64,000 bases of DNA from QHXN01 sp963785125 (GTDB taxonomy: Bacteria > Acidobacteriota > Blastocatellia > Pyrinomonadales > Pyrinomonadaceae): positions 682,001 to 746,000 of the forward strand of contig CAWATU010000003.1 of assembly GCA_963785125.1 (NCBI GenBank), in the 5' to 3' direction. A program made the translations under genes and the position numbers. Position 1 is the first letter of the stretch; every line of letters starts with the position of its first letter. Under the pieces are notes generated by a model. The model saw nothing but the letters and a program-made list of their open reading frames with translations, did not search any database and was not told the DNA's origin. This document shows positions 9,436 through 18,798 of this stretch, piece by piece.

Positions 9436-11589
9436 ATGAACGAGACCCCAAAGACCAAAAGGGAGACGCGCCGCGCCGTCCTCTTACTGTTGACGGCCCT
9501 CCTGACCGCACCTCTTTTCTGCCACGACGCGCGGGCGCAACAGGCCGAGGCGACGCCGAAGTCTGACCCGCCGCCCGGCGTCCAGCTCATTCCCGCGCCG
9601 AAGTTCATCACCTCGTCGGGCGAACAGTTCCGCCTCACGCGCGACACGCGCGTGGATGTCGCCGACCGGAAGTCGGAGGACGACCGCTTCGCCGCGCAGG
9701 ACTTCGCCGACGACGTACGCGAGACGGCCGGCGTCGCGCTGCGCCTCGGCAAAGGGGGAGGGAAGCCGTATATCCTCGTCGGGCTGCTCTCGAACGAGCG
9801 CGTACGCTCGACCGTTGCGAAGATGGGAGGATGGGTGCCCGACGACCTCGGCGAAGAGGGCTACGCGCTGGTTGTACGTGAGGGCAGGATTGTGGTGGCG
9901 GGGCGCACGGCGGCCGGGACGTTCTACGGACTGCAAACCCTCAAGCAGCTTGTGCGCGGCGAGGGCGCGGGCGCGTACGTGCAGGGCGTCGTCGTGACGG
10001 ACTGGCCCTCGGTGCGCTGGCGCGGGCTCTCCGACGATGTGAGCCGCGGCCCCATCCCCACGATGGACTATTTCAAGAGGCAGATACGCAACCTCGCCAT
10101 GTTCAAGATGAACATGCACAGCCTCTACATGGAGCACGTCTTCGGCTCCGCCGCGCACCCGCTCATCGCGCCCGAGGGCGGTACCATCACGCCCGCCGAG
10201 ATACGCGAGCTGGTCGCATACGCGCGCCGCTATCACGTCGAGCTTGTCCCGCAGCAGCAGACCTTCGGCCACCTCCACAAGGCTCTGAAGTTCGAGCAGT
10301 ACAACGAGCTGGCCGAAGTCCCCTACGGCGACGTGCTCTCGCCGCAAGCTGAAGGCACTTACCAGCTCGTCGCCGACTGGTACAAAGAACTCGACGAACT
10401 CTTCCCCGGCCAGTTCTTCCACATCGGCGCCGACGAGACCTTCGAGTTGGGGCGCGGCCGGAGCGCCGAGGCCGTGAAGGCGCGCGGGATAGGCAACGTC
10501 TACTTCGACCACCTCAAGCGTGTGCGTGAGCTGCTGACTCCGTACAAGCGGCGGCTGATGTTCTGGGGCGACATCGCGCTCAACCATCCGGACTTGTTGC
10601 CGTCCGTCCCGCGCGACATGATCGCGATGAACTGGGACTACGCGCCGAAGCCGAGCTACGAGGCGCGCATCGGGCTCTTCAAGAAGGCGGGGCTCGAACA
10701 GTTTGTCTGCCCCGGCGTGCAGAGCTGGAGCCAGATTTTCCCCAACAACGACGCGGCCTCGGTTAACATCACCAACTTCATCCGCGACGGCCAGCGCGCG
10801 GGCGTCATGGGCGTCATGAACACGCAGTGGGACGACGACGGCGAATCTCTGTTTGAGAACTCCTGGTACGGCGTCGTCCTCGGCGCGGCTGCGTCGTGGC
10901 AGGCGGCGCCGCTCGACCTCGCGGCCTTCGAGCGTGATTTCGACTGGGCCTTCTTCCGCCACGAAGGCGACGCATTGACGAAGGCGACGCGCGCGCTCGG
11001 CGCCGTCAACACGCAGCTTGGCATCAACGGCAGCGACGAGCTGTTCTGGCGCGACCCCTTCACCGATAACTTTCAGGAGGCGTTCGCGCGCAAGCTCGAA
11101 GAGAAGACGCGTGAGATGCGCCTCGACGTGGAGGAGGCCGAAGAGACTCTCATCCGCGAGCGCCCCAAAGTGCGACGCAACGTCCAGATGCTCGACTCGA
11201 TGCGACTGGCCGCGCGCCGCTTCGACCACATGGGGCGGCGCGCGCAGGTCGTCGCGCAACTGAGCCGTGACTACTGGGACGCCTATCTTAATCTCAACGA
11301 CCGCAGGCGCGTGCGGCGTCTGCGTTCCTACTCGGGCGCCATCTACAACAACTTGCGCGAGATGGCCGAGGAGCTGACGGAGCTGCGCGAGGCGTACCGC
11401 GCGCAGTGGCTCGCAGAGAACCGCCCGTACTGGCTCACGAGCGTACTGGCGCGATATGATCTCGCGGTCTCGCGCTGGCTCTCGCGCTCGAAGCAACTGG
11501 AGGAGGCGCTGCGCGTCTACGACCAGACCTCCACGCTGCCCGCGCCCGCCGAGTTCGGCCTCGGCCCGCGCCCCCCGCAGGAAAATTGA
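9436..11589 (+). CDS. Secreted glycoside hydrolase family 20 beta-N-acetylhexosaminidase, 717 aa
   Basis: A signal peptide (residues 1-35, hydrophobic RRAVLLLLTALLTAP) precedes a GH20b-type N-terminal domain (about 50-185) and the GH20 catalytic barrel. The catalytic Asp-Glu pair is in FFHIGADETFELG (about residue 330), the substrate-assisted mechanism of hexosaminidases. A long helical C-terminal extension (about 520-717) is unusual. It should remove terminal GlcNAc or GalNAc in the periplasm. The GH3 gene follows 13 bases later. Confidence 0.88.
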   Translation: MNETPKTKRETRRAVLLLLTALLTAPLFCHDARAQQAEATPKSDPPPGVQLIPAPKFITSSGEQFRLTRDTRVDVADRKSEDDRFAAQDFADDVRETAGVALRLGKGGGKPYILVGLLSNERVRSTVAKMGGWVPDDLGEEGYALVVREGRIVVAGRTAAGTFYGLQTLKQLVRGEGAGAYVQGVVVTDWPSVRWRGLSDDVSRGPIPTMDYFKRQIRNLAMFKMNMHSLYMEHVFGSAAHPLIAPEGGTITPAEIRELVAYARRYHVELVPQQQTFGHLHKALKFEQYNELAEVPYGDVLSPQAEGTYQLVADWYKELDELFPGQFFHIGADETFELGRGRSAEAVKARGIGNVYFDHLKRVRELLTPYKRRLMFWGDIALNHPDLLPSVPRDMIAMNWDYAPKPSYEARIGLFKKAGLEQFVCPGVQSWSQIFPNNDAASVNITNFIRDGQRAGVMGVMNTQWDDDGESLFENSWYGVVLGAAASWQAAPLDLAAFERDFDWAFFRHEGDALTKATRALGAVNTQLGINGSDELFWRDPFTDNFQEAFARKLEEKTREMRLDVEEAEETLIRERPKVRRNVQMLDSMRLAARRFDHMGRRAQVVAQLSRDYWDAYLNLNDRRRVRRLRSYSGAIYNNLREMAEELTELREAYRAQWLAENRPYWLTSVLARYDLAVSRWLSRSKQLEEALRVYDQTSTLPAPAEFGLGPRPPQEN

Positions 11590-11602
11590 CGAAAGTTCAC
11601 GA

Positions 11603-13345
11603 ATGATTTTAAGAGGCTTCATCTGCGTCGCCGTCGTGCTGTCGGCGGCGTCGCTTACACCTTCACGTTTCGCGCAGTCGCAGCCGCAGCGACGCGCAGA
11701 CGGCGAGGCGCGTTGGGTCGAGGAGACGCTGAAGAGTCTTTCGCTGCGCGAGCGTCTGGGACAGATGTTGATGACGCCCGTGCAGGTCGAGCAGGCTTCG
11801 GGCGGCCGTCTGGAAGAGTTGAAGAAGCAGTTGACGGAGCTGTCCTTAGGCGGCGTGGTCGTGCGCGGCGGCACTCCCGAGTCGGTCGCGGCGCTCACGA
11901 ACGAGTTGCAGCGCGCGTCGCGCGTCCCGCTCTTCGTCGGCGCAGACTACGAGCGCGGCCTGCGGATGCAGATGAAGTCGGCCGGCACGCCCTTCACCAA
12001 CAACATGGGCGTCGCCGCGGCGGGCGACCCGCGCGCCGCGTACGAGCAGGGAAGAATCACGGCGCGGGAGGCGCGCGCCGTCGGCGTCAACTGGCTCTTC
12101 GGCCCCGTCGCCGACCTCAATAACAACCCCGACAACCCCGTCATCAACGTCCGCTCCTTCGGCGAAGACCCGCGGCGCGTGGCCGACTTCGTCTCGGCGG
12201 CCGTCCGCGGCACGCGCGAGGGCGGCGCGCTCTCGACCGTCAAACATTTCCCCGGCCACGGCGACACGGCGGTCGATTCGCACATCGGCCTGCCGACCAT
12301 CAACGCCGACCGCGCACGCCTCGACCGTCTGGAACTCGTGCCGTTCCGCGCGGCCGTCGCGGCTGGCGTCGATTCGGTGATGACCGCGCACATCGCCCTG
12401 CCCAAAATCACGGGCGACGAACTGCCCGCCACGCTCTCGACGAAAGTGACGACCGACCTTCTGAGGCGCGAGCTAAAGTTCGAAGGGCTCGTCGTCACGG
12501 ACTCGCTCGGCATGGGTGCCATCACAAAGGGGTTCCCCGGCGGCGAGGCTTCCGTGCGCGCGATTCTCGCGGGCGCCGACGTGGCGCTCACGCCGCCCGA
12601 GCTGAAGGCTTCGCTCGACGCGCTCGAAGAGGCAGTCAACAGCAACCGTCTGACGCGCGAGCGCGTGGACGAGAGCGTCCGCCGCATCCTCCGCGCGAAG
12701 CACCGGCTTGGCCTCTCAGAGCGAAGGACGGTGGACACAGCGGTTGTCAGGAGTCTCGTCGAGCGGCCCGAGGCTTTGGAGTCCGCGCGGCGCGTTGCCG
12801 AAGCGTCCATCACGCTACTGCGCGACGGCCGCGGATTGCTTCCGCTCGACGCGAAGCGCGCCGCGACCGCGGCCTTCGTCGTCGTCGCCGCGGACGAAGA
12901 CCCGGAGGAGGGGCGCACGTTCGTCCCGCGGGTTCAGACACGCGCACCCGGCGCGCGCGTGCTGCGCGCCGACCCGAAGACGACCGCGCCCGAGTACGAC
13001 ACACTCATCTCCGAAGCGACGAAGGCTGAGATCATCATCGTCGCGGCCTTCGTCAAGCGCGCGGCGGGCAAGGGGACTGTGGCGCTGCCCGAGCGTCAGG
13101 CCGAGTTCGTGCGCCGCCTCGCCGCGTCGGGCAAACCCGTCGCGGTCATCGCCTTCAGCGGCCCTTACCTCGTCCGGCAGTTCCCAGACGCGACGGCCTT
13201 CATGGTCGCGTATGGCATCGAGGACGTGGCGCAGGAGGCCGCAGCGCGCGTCCTCTTCGGCGACGTGCCCGCGCGCGGTCGCCTGCCCGTCACCGTGCCC
13301 GGGCTGTTCGAGGTGGGCGCGGGCATCCAGACAAAGTCGAAGTGA
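11603..13345 (+). CDS. Secreted glycoside hydrolase family 3 (NagZ-like beta-N-acetylglucosaminidase), 580 aa
   Basis: Signal peptide at residues 1-25, then a GH3 barrel with KHFPGHGDT, the motif of bacterial N-acetylglucosaminidases whose nearby Asp/His pair assists catalysis. The nucleophile region is VVTDSLGMGAITKG. A C-terminal GH3 alpha/beta sandwich (about 390-580) is present, as in two-domain NagZ proteins. I chose ATG 11603 (MILRGFICVA, a proper signal sequence); the longer open frame overlaps the GH20 gene. Likely works with GH20 on chitin- or peptidoglycan-derived sugars. Confidence 0.88.
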   Translation: MILRGFICVAVVLSAASLTPSRFAQSQPQRRADGEARWVEETLKSLSLRERLGQMLMTPVQVEQASGGRLEELKKQLTELSLGGVVVRGGTPESVAALTNELQRASRVPLFVGADYERGLRMQMKSAGTPFTNNMGVAAAGDPRAAYEQGRITAREARAVGVNWLFGPVADLNNNPDNPVINVRSFGEDPRRVADFVSAAVRGTREGGALSTVKHFPGHGDTAVDSHIGLPTINADRARLDRLELVPFRAAVAAGVDSVMTAHIALPKITGDELPATLSTKVTTDLLRRELKFEGLVVTDSLGMGAITKGFPGGEASVRAILAGADVALTPPELKASLDALEEAVNSNRLTRERVDESVRRILRAKHRLGLSERRTVDTAVVRSLVERPEALESARRVAEASITLLRDGRGLLPLDAKRAATAAFVVVAADEDPEEGRTFVPRVQTRAPGARVLRADPKTTAPEYDTLISEATKAEIIIVAAFVKRAAGKGTVALPERQAEFVRRLAASGKPVAVIAFSGPYLVRQFPDATAFMVAYGIEDVAQEAAARVLFGDVPARGRLPVTVPGLFEVGAGIQTKSK

Positions 13346-13363
13346 GACCCGCGGTAATTCGAT

Positions 13364-13386
13364 ATTTCAAATTCGAGATTTGAAAT
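13364..13386. repeat. Small A/T-rich palindrome
   Basis: A 9-bp inverted repeat (atttcaaat/atttgaaat, 5-base loop) lies between the GH3 stop and the ribosome site of the next gene. It may attenuate or stabilise the polycistronic transcript. Confidence 0.5.
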
Positions 13387-13405
13387 CCTTGAGGAGGTAA
13401 CCGTC

Positions 13406-14650
13406 ATGGGCATGACAGTCGGCGAGTATGAGGCCGGTGTGAGAACGGAAGCGGAGGCCGCGCGCGTCCGCGCGGGCGGCGCAGACGGGGGCGACGGGCT
13501 CAGCCTTCTGCCGGCCGCGGTGCGTCTGCGTTCGCTCGACGTATTCCGCGGGATGACGGTCGCGGGAATGATTCTCGTCAACAACCCCGGGACTTGGAGC
13601 GCGATCTACAGCCCCCTCAAGCATGCCGAATGGCACGGCTGGACGCCGACCGATTTTGTCTTTCCGTTCTTCCTCTTCATCGTCGGCGTCTCCATCACGC
13701 TTGCGCTCTCCCGCAGGGCGGAGTCCGCCGGGAGCAAGCGCGACCTCTACGTTAAGATCGTCCGCCGCTCGGCCATCATCTTCGGGCTCGGCCTCTTCCT
13801 GACGGCCTTTCCATTCTGGGATTTCACGAATAACACTTTCATCGACCTCTCGACCCTGCGGCTGTCGGGCGTGCTCAACCGCATCGCCGTCTGTTACCTC
13901 TTCGCCGCGCTCATCTTCCTCAAGACCGACTGGCGCAAGCAGGCTTACATCCTCGCCGGACTGCTCGTCGCATACTGGGCCATCCTCATGTTCATCCCGG
14001 CGCCGGGCTTCGCCGCGGGCGATTTGTCGAAGGAGGGCAGCATCGCGTCTCACTTAGACCGCGTCGTGTTGGCCAAACACATGTGGAGCGGAGGGCGGGG
14101 CGTCTACGAACCGGAAGGCATCCTGAGCACGCTGGGGGCTCTGGCGACGACGTTTGCGGGCATGTTGACAGGACATCTTCTGCGCTCGCGCCGGACGGAC
14201 ATGGAGAAGGTTGCGGCGATGTTCGTCGCGGGCGCGACCTGCATCGTCGCAGGCTGGGCGTGGAACTACTGGCTCCCCGTCAACAAGCCGCTCTGGACTA
14301 GCTCTTACGTGCTGCTCACGGCGGGGATGGCGCTGCAACTGCTCGCTGTCTGTTACTGGCTCATCGACATCAAAGGCTTTCGGCGCTGGTCTGTACCCTT
14401 CGCCGTCTACGGCACGAACGCGCTCGCGGTCTTCTTTCTGACGGGCATCTGCGCCGAGTTGCTCGGGGTTATCCGGTTCAATGGCGCGGACGGCAGAGCG
14501 GTCTCGCTCCACGGCCTCATCTTCAGAAACCTCTTCCTCTCGTGGGCCTCGCCCATCAACGCCTCGCTCGCCTTCGCCATCTGCTTCGTGCTCTTCTGGC
14601 TCGGCGTGATGTGGCTGCTCTACCGCCGGAACATCTTCATCAAGGTCTGA
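13406..14650 (+). CDS. NagX/HGSNAT-like membrane acyltransferase (DUF5009 type), 414 aa
   Basis: Around ten hydrophobic segments and the family-typical opening RSLDVFRGMTVAGMILVNNPG (residues 42-62), followed by HAEWHGWTPTDFVFPFFLF, identify the heparan-alpha-glucosaminide N-acetyltransferase/NagX family. In other bacteria nagX lies in GlcNAc-utilisation clusters, matching the adjacent GH20 and GH3 genes. The N-terminal 40 residues are low-complexity and not part of the family, but the ATG at 13406 has a strong AGGAGGT site. The next gene overlaps the stop (TGATG). Confidence 0.82.
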   Translation: MGMTVGEYEAGVRTEAEAARVRAGGADGGDGLSLLPAAVRLRSLDVFRGMTVAGMILVNNPGTWSAIYSPLKHAEWHGWTPTDFVFPFFLFIVGVSITLALSRRAESAGSKRDLYVKIVRRSAIIFGLGLFLTAFPFWDFTNNTFIDLSTLRLSGVLNRIAVCYLFAALIFLKTDWRKQAYILAGLLVAYWAILMFIPAPGFAAGDLSKEGSIASHLDRVVLAKHMWSGGRGVYEPEGILSTLGALATTFAGMLTGHLLRSRRTDMEKVAAMFVAGATCIVAGWAWNYWLPVNKPLWTSSYVLLTAGMALQLLAVCYWLIDIKGFRRWSVPFAVYGTNALAVFFLTGICAELLGVIRFNGADGRAVSLHGLIFRNLFLSWASPINASLAFAICFVLFWLGVMWLLYRRNIFIKV

Positions 14651-15435
14651 TGAGAGTGCCGCTGCTCTTCATCCTCGCGCTCCTCTTCGTCGTGTCGCCG
14701 GCCCCGCGCGCCGGCACGGCGACCGGGCGCGTGCGCCTGCGGGTGATGTCCTACAACATCCACGTCGGCATCGGCATGGACAAGAAGTTAGACCTCGCGC
14801 GCATCGCCGAAGTCATCAAGCAGCAACGCGCAGACATCGTCGGGCTTCAGGAGGTTGACCGCGGCGTCGAGCGCACGGGGCGCGTGGACGAGATCAGGGA
14901 GCTGGCGCGGCTGACGGGGATGGACTACGCCTTCGCGCACAACCTCGACTATCAGGGCGGGCAGTACGGCGTGGCCGTGCTCTCGCGTTTCCCCATCCTC
15001 GCCATCGACCACCAACGCTTCGCCAACCGGCGCGAGCGCGAGCGGCGCGGATTTATACGTGTCGAAGTCGAAGTGGCGGGCCGCCGGCTCAACTTCGTCA
15101 CCACGCACCTCGACTATCAGTTTCTGGATGGACGCATCTTCGAGACCGCGCAGTTGCTCAAGGCGCTCGCAGAGGTGCGCGGCCCCGTCATCGTCGCCGG
15201 TGACTTCAACGAAGAGCCGCCCGGCGGCGCCTACGAAATGATGCTCAGGGCAGGCTTCGCCGACGGCTGGACGCCACAGACGACAGCCGGCCTGACCTAC
15301 CCGGCCGACAAGCCGGCCAAACGCATCGACTACGTCTTCCACCGCGGCCTCGGCGAAGTCGAACGCATCTCCGCCACAGTCCCCGACACGCTCGCCTCCG
15401 ACCATCGTCCTCTGGTTGTCACTCTCAAGTTCTGA
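14650..15435 (+). CDS. Endonuclease/exonuclease/phosphatase (EEP) family hydrolase, exported, 261 aa
   Basis: After a short signal sequence (residues 1-25) comes an EEP fold: VMSYNIHVGIG (Asn), GLQEVD (metal Glu), TTHLDYQ (His), VAGDFNEEP (DxN) and SDHRPLVV (catalytic DH). The family includes DNases and sphingomyelinase- or phosphatase-like enzymes; export suggests a phosphodiesterase or phosphatase outside the cytoplasm. Translationally coupled to the NagX gene by a TGATG overlap. Confidence 0.82.
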   Translation: MRVPLLFILALLFVVSPAPRAGTATGRVRLRVMSYNIHVGIGMDKKLDLARIAEVIKQQRADIVGLQEVDRGVERTGRVDEIRELARLTGMDYAFAHNLDYQGGQYGVAVLSRFPILAIDHQRFANRRERERRGFIRVEVEVAGRRLNFVTTHLDYQFLDGRIFETAQLLKALAEVRGPVIVAGDFNEEPPGGAYEMMLRAGFADGWTPQTTAGLTYPADKPAKRIDYVFHRGLGEVERISATVPDTLASDHRPLVVTLKF

Positions 15436-15447
15436 ACACCTTGCCTT

Positions 15448-17187
15448 TCACTTTCTTCTGTATCCCGGCCCGCGCAGAGGGCGGCCGGCGTTGACGGGGG
15501 TGCGTCGGCCTGCGTCAACTTCCAGTTGGCCGTTGACGACGACGTACTGGATGCCTTCGGGGTACTGGTTCGGCTGCTCGAAGGTCGCGAGGTCGCGGAC
15601 GCGAGCGGGGTCGAAGACGGTGATGTCGGCGTAGGCGCCCGCGCGGAGCACACCGCGGTCTTTGAGCCCGACGCGCGCCGCGGGCCGGCCCGTCATCTTG
15701 TGGACGGCCTGTTCGAGCGTGAGCAGACGTTCTTCGCGCACGTAGCGCGAAAGTATTCGCGGGTAGGAGCCCCAGCCGCGCGGGTGCGACTTCGAGCCCG
15801 AGAGCGGGCCGTCGGTTGCGCGCGCGCCGCTGTCGGTGCAGATGCTGACGAAGGGCTCGCGCAGTGCGGCGCGCAGGTCGTCCTCGTTCATCATGAAGTA
15901 GATGGCGCCGGTCTGCCCGCGGTCGGCGACGATGATGTCGAAGAGGGTTTCCAACTCGTCCTTGCCCTGCTCCTTCGCAATCTCCGAGACGCGCTTGCCC
16001 TGCCAGCCCTCAAGCTCGCGGTTGACGACCGAGCCGACGAGCACGCCCGCCGCGCCGCCGCTCCCGAGGTAGATGTTCTCCCACTCGTTCGAGTCGCGCA
16101 GGATGTCGGCGCGGATGCGCGCGCGCATCGCGGGGTCGCGCAAACGCGCGAGCATCTTCTCGCCGCCGCCCTCGATGGCCCACGGCGGGAGACACGCCGC
16201 CAGTCCCGTGCTCGCCGCCGTGTAAGGGTAGACATCCGCCGTCACGTCCAAACCGCGCGTGCGCGCCGCGCGTATCTTCGCCAGAACCTGCGGCATACGC
16301 CCCCAGTTCTTACGGTAAGCGGCCTTGAGGTGCCAGATTTCCACGGGGATGCGCGCGCGGCGCGCGATCTCGAAGACTTCAGCGAGCGAGGCGTCGAGGG
16401 CATTCGCTTCGCTGCGCTGGTGCGTGGCGTAGATGCCGCCGTAGCGGCGCGCGACCTTCGCCAACTCGACAATCTCGTCGGTCTTAGCGAAGCGCGCGGG
16501 CACGTATTGCAGCGAGGTCGAGAGGCCGAGCGCGCCATCCTCCATCGCGTCGGCGACGAGCGACTTCATCTGCTCCAATTCGTCGGGCGTCGGGTCGCGT
16601 TTGTCGAAGCCGACGACGTAGGCGCGCACTTGCGTGGCGCCGACGAAGGTCGCGAGGTTGACGCCCGCGCCCTGGAGCCCGAGGCGCCGGAAGTATTCGT
16701 GGAGCGTGCGCCAGTCAACGTCGAGGTTGTAGCGGCGGTTGAAGGGTTCGTCCTCTTTGAGCGTCCGCTCGTTGACGGGCGCGATGGAGCCGCCCTCGCC
16801 CGTGACCTCGGTTGTAACGCCCATCATTACCTTGCTCATCGCGCGCGGGTCGATGAGGACGTACTGCTCTGACTGGCCGAGCAGGTCGATGAAGCCGGGC
16901 GCGACGACGAGCCCCGAGGCGTCAACCGTTCGCTTCGCACGCGCAGCCGCGGGGACTTTGCCGACGCGCACGACGCGGTCGCCGCGCACGGCTACGTCCG
17001 CCTCGAAGGAGCGGCGACCCGTTCCGTCCACGACGCGGCCGTTGCGGATGACGAGGTCGTACTCGGCGTCGGGCGTGGCGGGTCGCGGCCTTCGCTGCGC
17101 CGCGGAGTACGTGGGCGTGATGGAACTCGCGACGACGAGACAGAAGATGATGAGGGCTGCGCGGACGAACTTCACAAGGGCGTGCAT
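15448..17187 (-). CDS. N-acyl-D-amino-acid deacylase (D-aminoacylase, amidohydrolase superfamily), exported, 579 aa
   Basis: A signal peptide (residues 1-30) precedes a composite-domain amidohydrolase. DLVIRNGRVVDGTGRR and ASGLVVAPGFIDLLGQ mark the beta sandwich and entry to the barrel, TEVTGEGGS lies on the metal-site strand, and YATHQRSE carries a metal His. The C-terminus (GVLRAGAYADITVFDPARV) is typical of D-aminoacylases, which free D-amino acids from N-acyl forms. In APGFIDLLGQ the usual HxH is replaced by LGQ, so the metal site may be atypical. Next to murE and lysA this hints at cell-wall peptide turnover. Divergent from murE. Confidence 0.8.
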   Translation of the reverse strand: MHALVKFVRAALIIFCLVVASSITPTYSAAQRRPRPATPDAEYDLVIRNGRVVDGTGRRSFEADVAVRGDRVVRVGKVPAAARAKRTVDASGLVVAPGFIDLLGQSEQYVLIDPRAMSKVMMGVTTEVTGEGGSIAPVNERTLKEDEPFNRRYNLDVDWRTLHEYFRRLGLQGAGVNLATFVGATQVRAYVVGFDKRDPTPDELEQMKSLVADAMEDGALGLSTSLQYVPARFAKTDEIVELAKVARRYGGIYATHQRSEANALDASLAEVFEIARRARIPVEIWHLKAAYRKNWGRMPQVLAKIRAARTRGLDVTADVYPYTAASTGLAACLPPWAIEGGGEKMLARLRDPAMRARIRADILRDSNEWENIYLGSGGAAGVLVGSVVNRELEGWQGKRVSEIAKEQGKDELETLFDIIVADRGQTGAIYFMMNEDDLRAALREPFVSICTDSGARATDGPLSGSKSHPRGWGSYPRILSRYVREERLLTLEQAVHKMTGRPAARVGLKDRGVLRAGAYADITVFDPARVRDLATFEQPNQYPEGIQYVVVNGQLEVDAGRRTPVNAGRPLRGPGYRRK

Positions 17188-17208
17188 GCGCTGGGTTCTC
17201 CCGGTAAG

Positions 17209-17236
17209 TTGCTGAGACGGCGGGGGCGATTATAAT
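17209..17236 (+). promoter_or_regulatory. Promoter upstream of murE (-35 TTGCTG, -10 TATAAT)
   Basis: TTGCTG at 17209-17214 and TATAAT at 17231-17236, separated by 16 bases, give a start near 17243 and a leader of about 50 bases. It lies in the intergenic region divergent from the D-aminoacylase. Confidence 0.55.
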
Positions 17237-17292
17237 CAGCGCGTAAGTTTTCCGAGAGATAAAAATTTAGAGAGCCGGGGAAGAGGACTCTG

Positions 17293-18798
17293 TTGAAGAG
17301 AGAAGGGGCGGTCACGCTCGGCGCGTTGGCGCGGGCTTTGGGCGGAGAGCTTGAAGGCGACGCGGGCGCGCGCGTCTTTGATGTGACGCACGACTCGCGT
17401 CAGGTCGGGGCCGGGTGGCTCTTCGTCGCGATTCGGGGAGAGAAGTCGGACGGCAACCGCTTCGTCAAGGACGTTGAGCAGAAAGGCGCGGTCGGCGTCG
17501 TCTCGGAGCTTGAGCGGCCGGCGGATTTTCTCGGCGGATGGATACGCATTCCCGAAGCGCGCCGCGCGCTCGCGCTCGCCGCGGCAGAGGTTCACGGCCA
17601 CCCTTCACACGAACTGAAGTTGGTGGGTGTCACGGGGACGAACGGTAAGACGACGACCGCCTACCTCGTCGCGTCCGTCGCCGAGGCGGCGGGGGTTTCG
17701 ACGGCGCTCGTCAGCACGGTCGAGTACCGCGTGGCGGGCGAGCGTCAGGCGGCGCTGCACACGACGCCGGAGGCGAGCGATGTAGAGCGACTGCTGCGCC
17801 GCGCGGTGGACGCCGGTTGCAGCGTTGCGGTGATGGAGGCTTCGTCGCAGGCGCTCGACCTTCGACGCTGCGACGCGCTGCGCTTTGAGGTCGCGGCCTT
17901 CACGAACCTGACGCGCGACCACCTCGACTACCACGGCACGATGGAGACTTACTTCAACGCCAAGCGGAGGCTCTTCGATGGGAGCCTCGGCGAGCCGCCG
18001 CGCGCGTCCGTCATCAACATTGACGACGAGTACGGGGCGCGGCTCTACGCAGAGTTGAAGGCGGAGGGGCGGAGCGTGCTCCGTTACTCTCTGGATAAAG
18101 AGGCCGAGCTGACGGCGCGGGGCGTCGAGTTCTCTCTGGGCGGGACGCGTCTGACGCTCCGGACGCCCGCGGGCGAGCAGGAGATTCTTTCGCCGCTCGT
18201 CGGGCGACCGCACGTCTACAACATTTTGACGGCCGCGGCCTCGGCGCACGCGCTCGGGCTCGGGCTCGAAGAGACGGCCGCGGCGCTCGCGAGTTGCGGC
18301 GGCGCGCCCGGTCGCTTCGAGCGTGTCGCGCACGCGGGCGACTTCGCCGTCGTCGTCGATTACGCACACACGGACGACGCGCTCCGCAACGTTCTGCGCA
18401 CGGCGCGCGACGTAGGTCGAGGGCGCGTCATCACCGTCTTCGGCTGCGGCGGCGACCGCGACCGCACGAAGCGGGCGCCGATGGGCGAGGCCGCAGCCGG
18501 CTTGAGTGATGTCGTCATCGCGACCTCCGACAATCCACGCAATGAAGACCCGGAGGCCATCCTGCGCGACGTGGAGGAAGGATTGCGCTCGTCGGGCCGA
18601 CCTTACTTGAAGATCGTTGACCGAAGGGAAGCAATCTTTCGAGCTGTTGCGGAGGCGCGCGCGGGCGACATCGTCGTCATCGCGGGCAAGGGGCACGAGG
18701 ACTACCAGATCGTCGGGGCCGAGCGCACACACTTCGACGACCGCGAGGTCGCGCGCGAGGCTCTGGCGGAGAGACATACGGACAAGGAGACCACTTGA
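17293..18798 (+). CDS. murE: UDP-N-acetylmuramyl-tripeptide synthetase MurE, 501 aa
   Basis: MurE adds the third residue to UDP-MurNAc-L-Ala-D-Glu in the cytoplasm. Visible are the Mur N-terminal domain (TLGALARAL), the ATP-binding P-loop GTNGKTTT (about residue 112), the central ligase domain, and in the C-terminal domain DNPRNEDP; DNPR is the motif that selects meso-diaminopimelate. The start is TTG 17293, preceded by GGGGAAGAGG. The downstream gene starts within its stop codon (TGATG). Confidence 0.93.
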   Translation: MKREGAVTLGALARALGGELEGDAGARVFDVTHDSRQVGAGWLFVAIRGEKSDGNRFVKDVEQKGAVGVVSELERPADFLGGWIRIPEARRALALAAAEVHGHPSHELKLVGVTGTNGKTTTAYLVASVAEAAGVSTALVSTVEYRVAGERQAALHTTPEASDVERLLRRAVDAGCSVAVMEASSQALDLRRCDALRFEVAAFTNLTRDHLDYHGTMETYFNAKRRLFDGSLGEPPRASVINIDDEYGARLYAELKAEGRSVLRYSLDKEAELTARGVEFSLGGTRLTLRTPAGEQEILSPLVGRPHVYNILTAAASAHALGLGLEETAAALASCGGAPGRFERVAHAGDFAVVVDYAHTDDALRNVLRTARDVGRGRVITVFGCGGDRDRTKRAPMGEAAAGLSDVVIATSDNPRNEDPEAILRDVEEGLRSSGRPYLKIVDRREAIFRAVAEARAGDIVVIAGKGHEDYQIVGAERTHFDDREVAREALAERHTDKETT

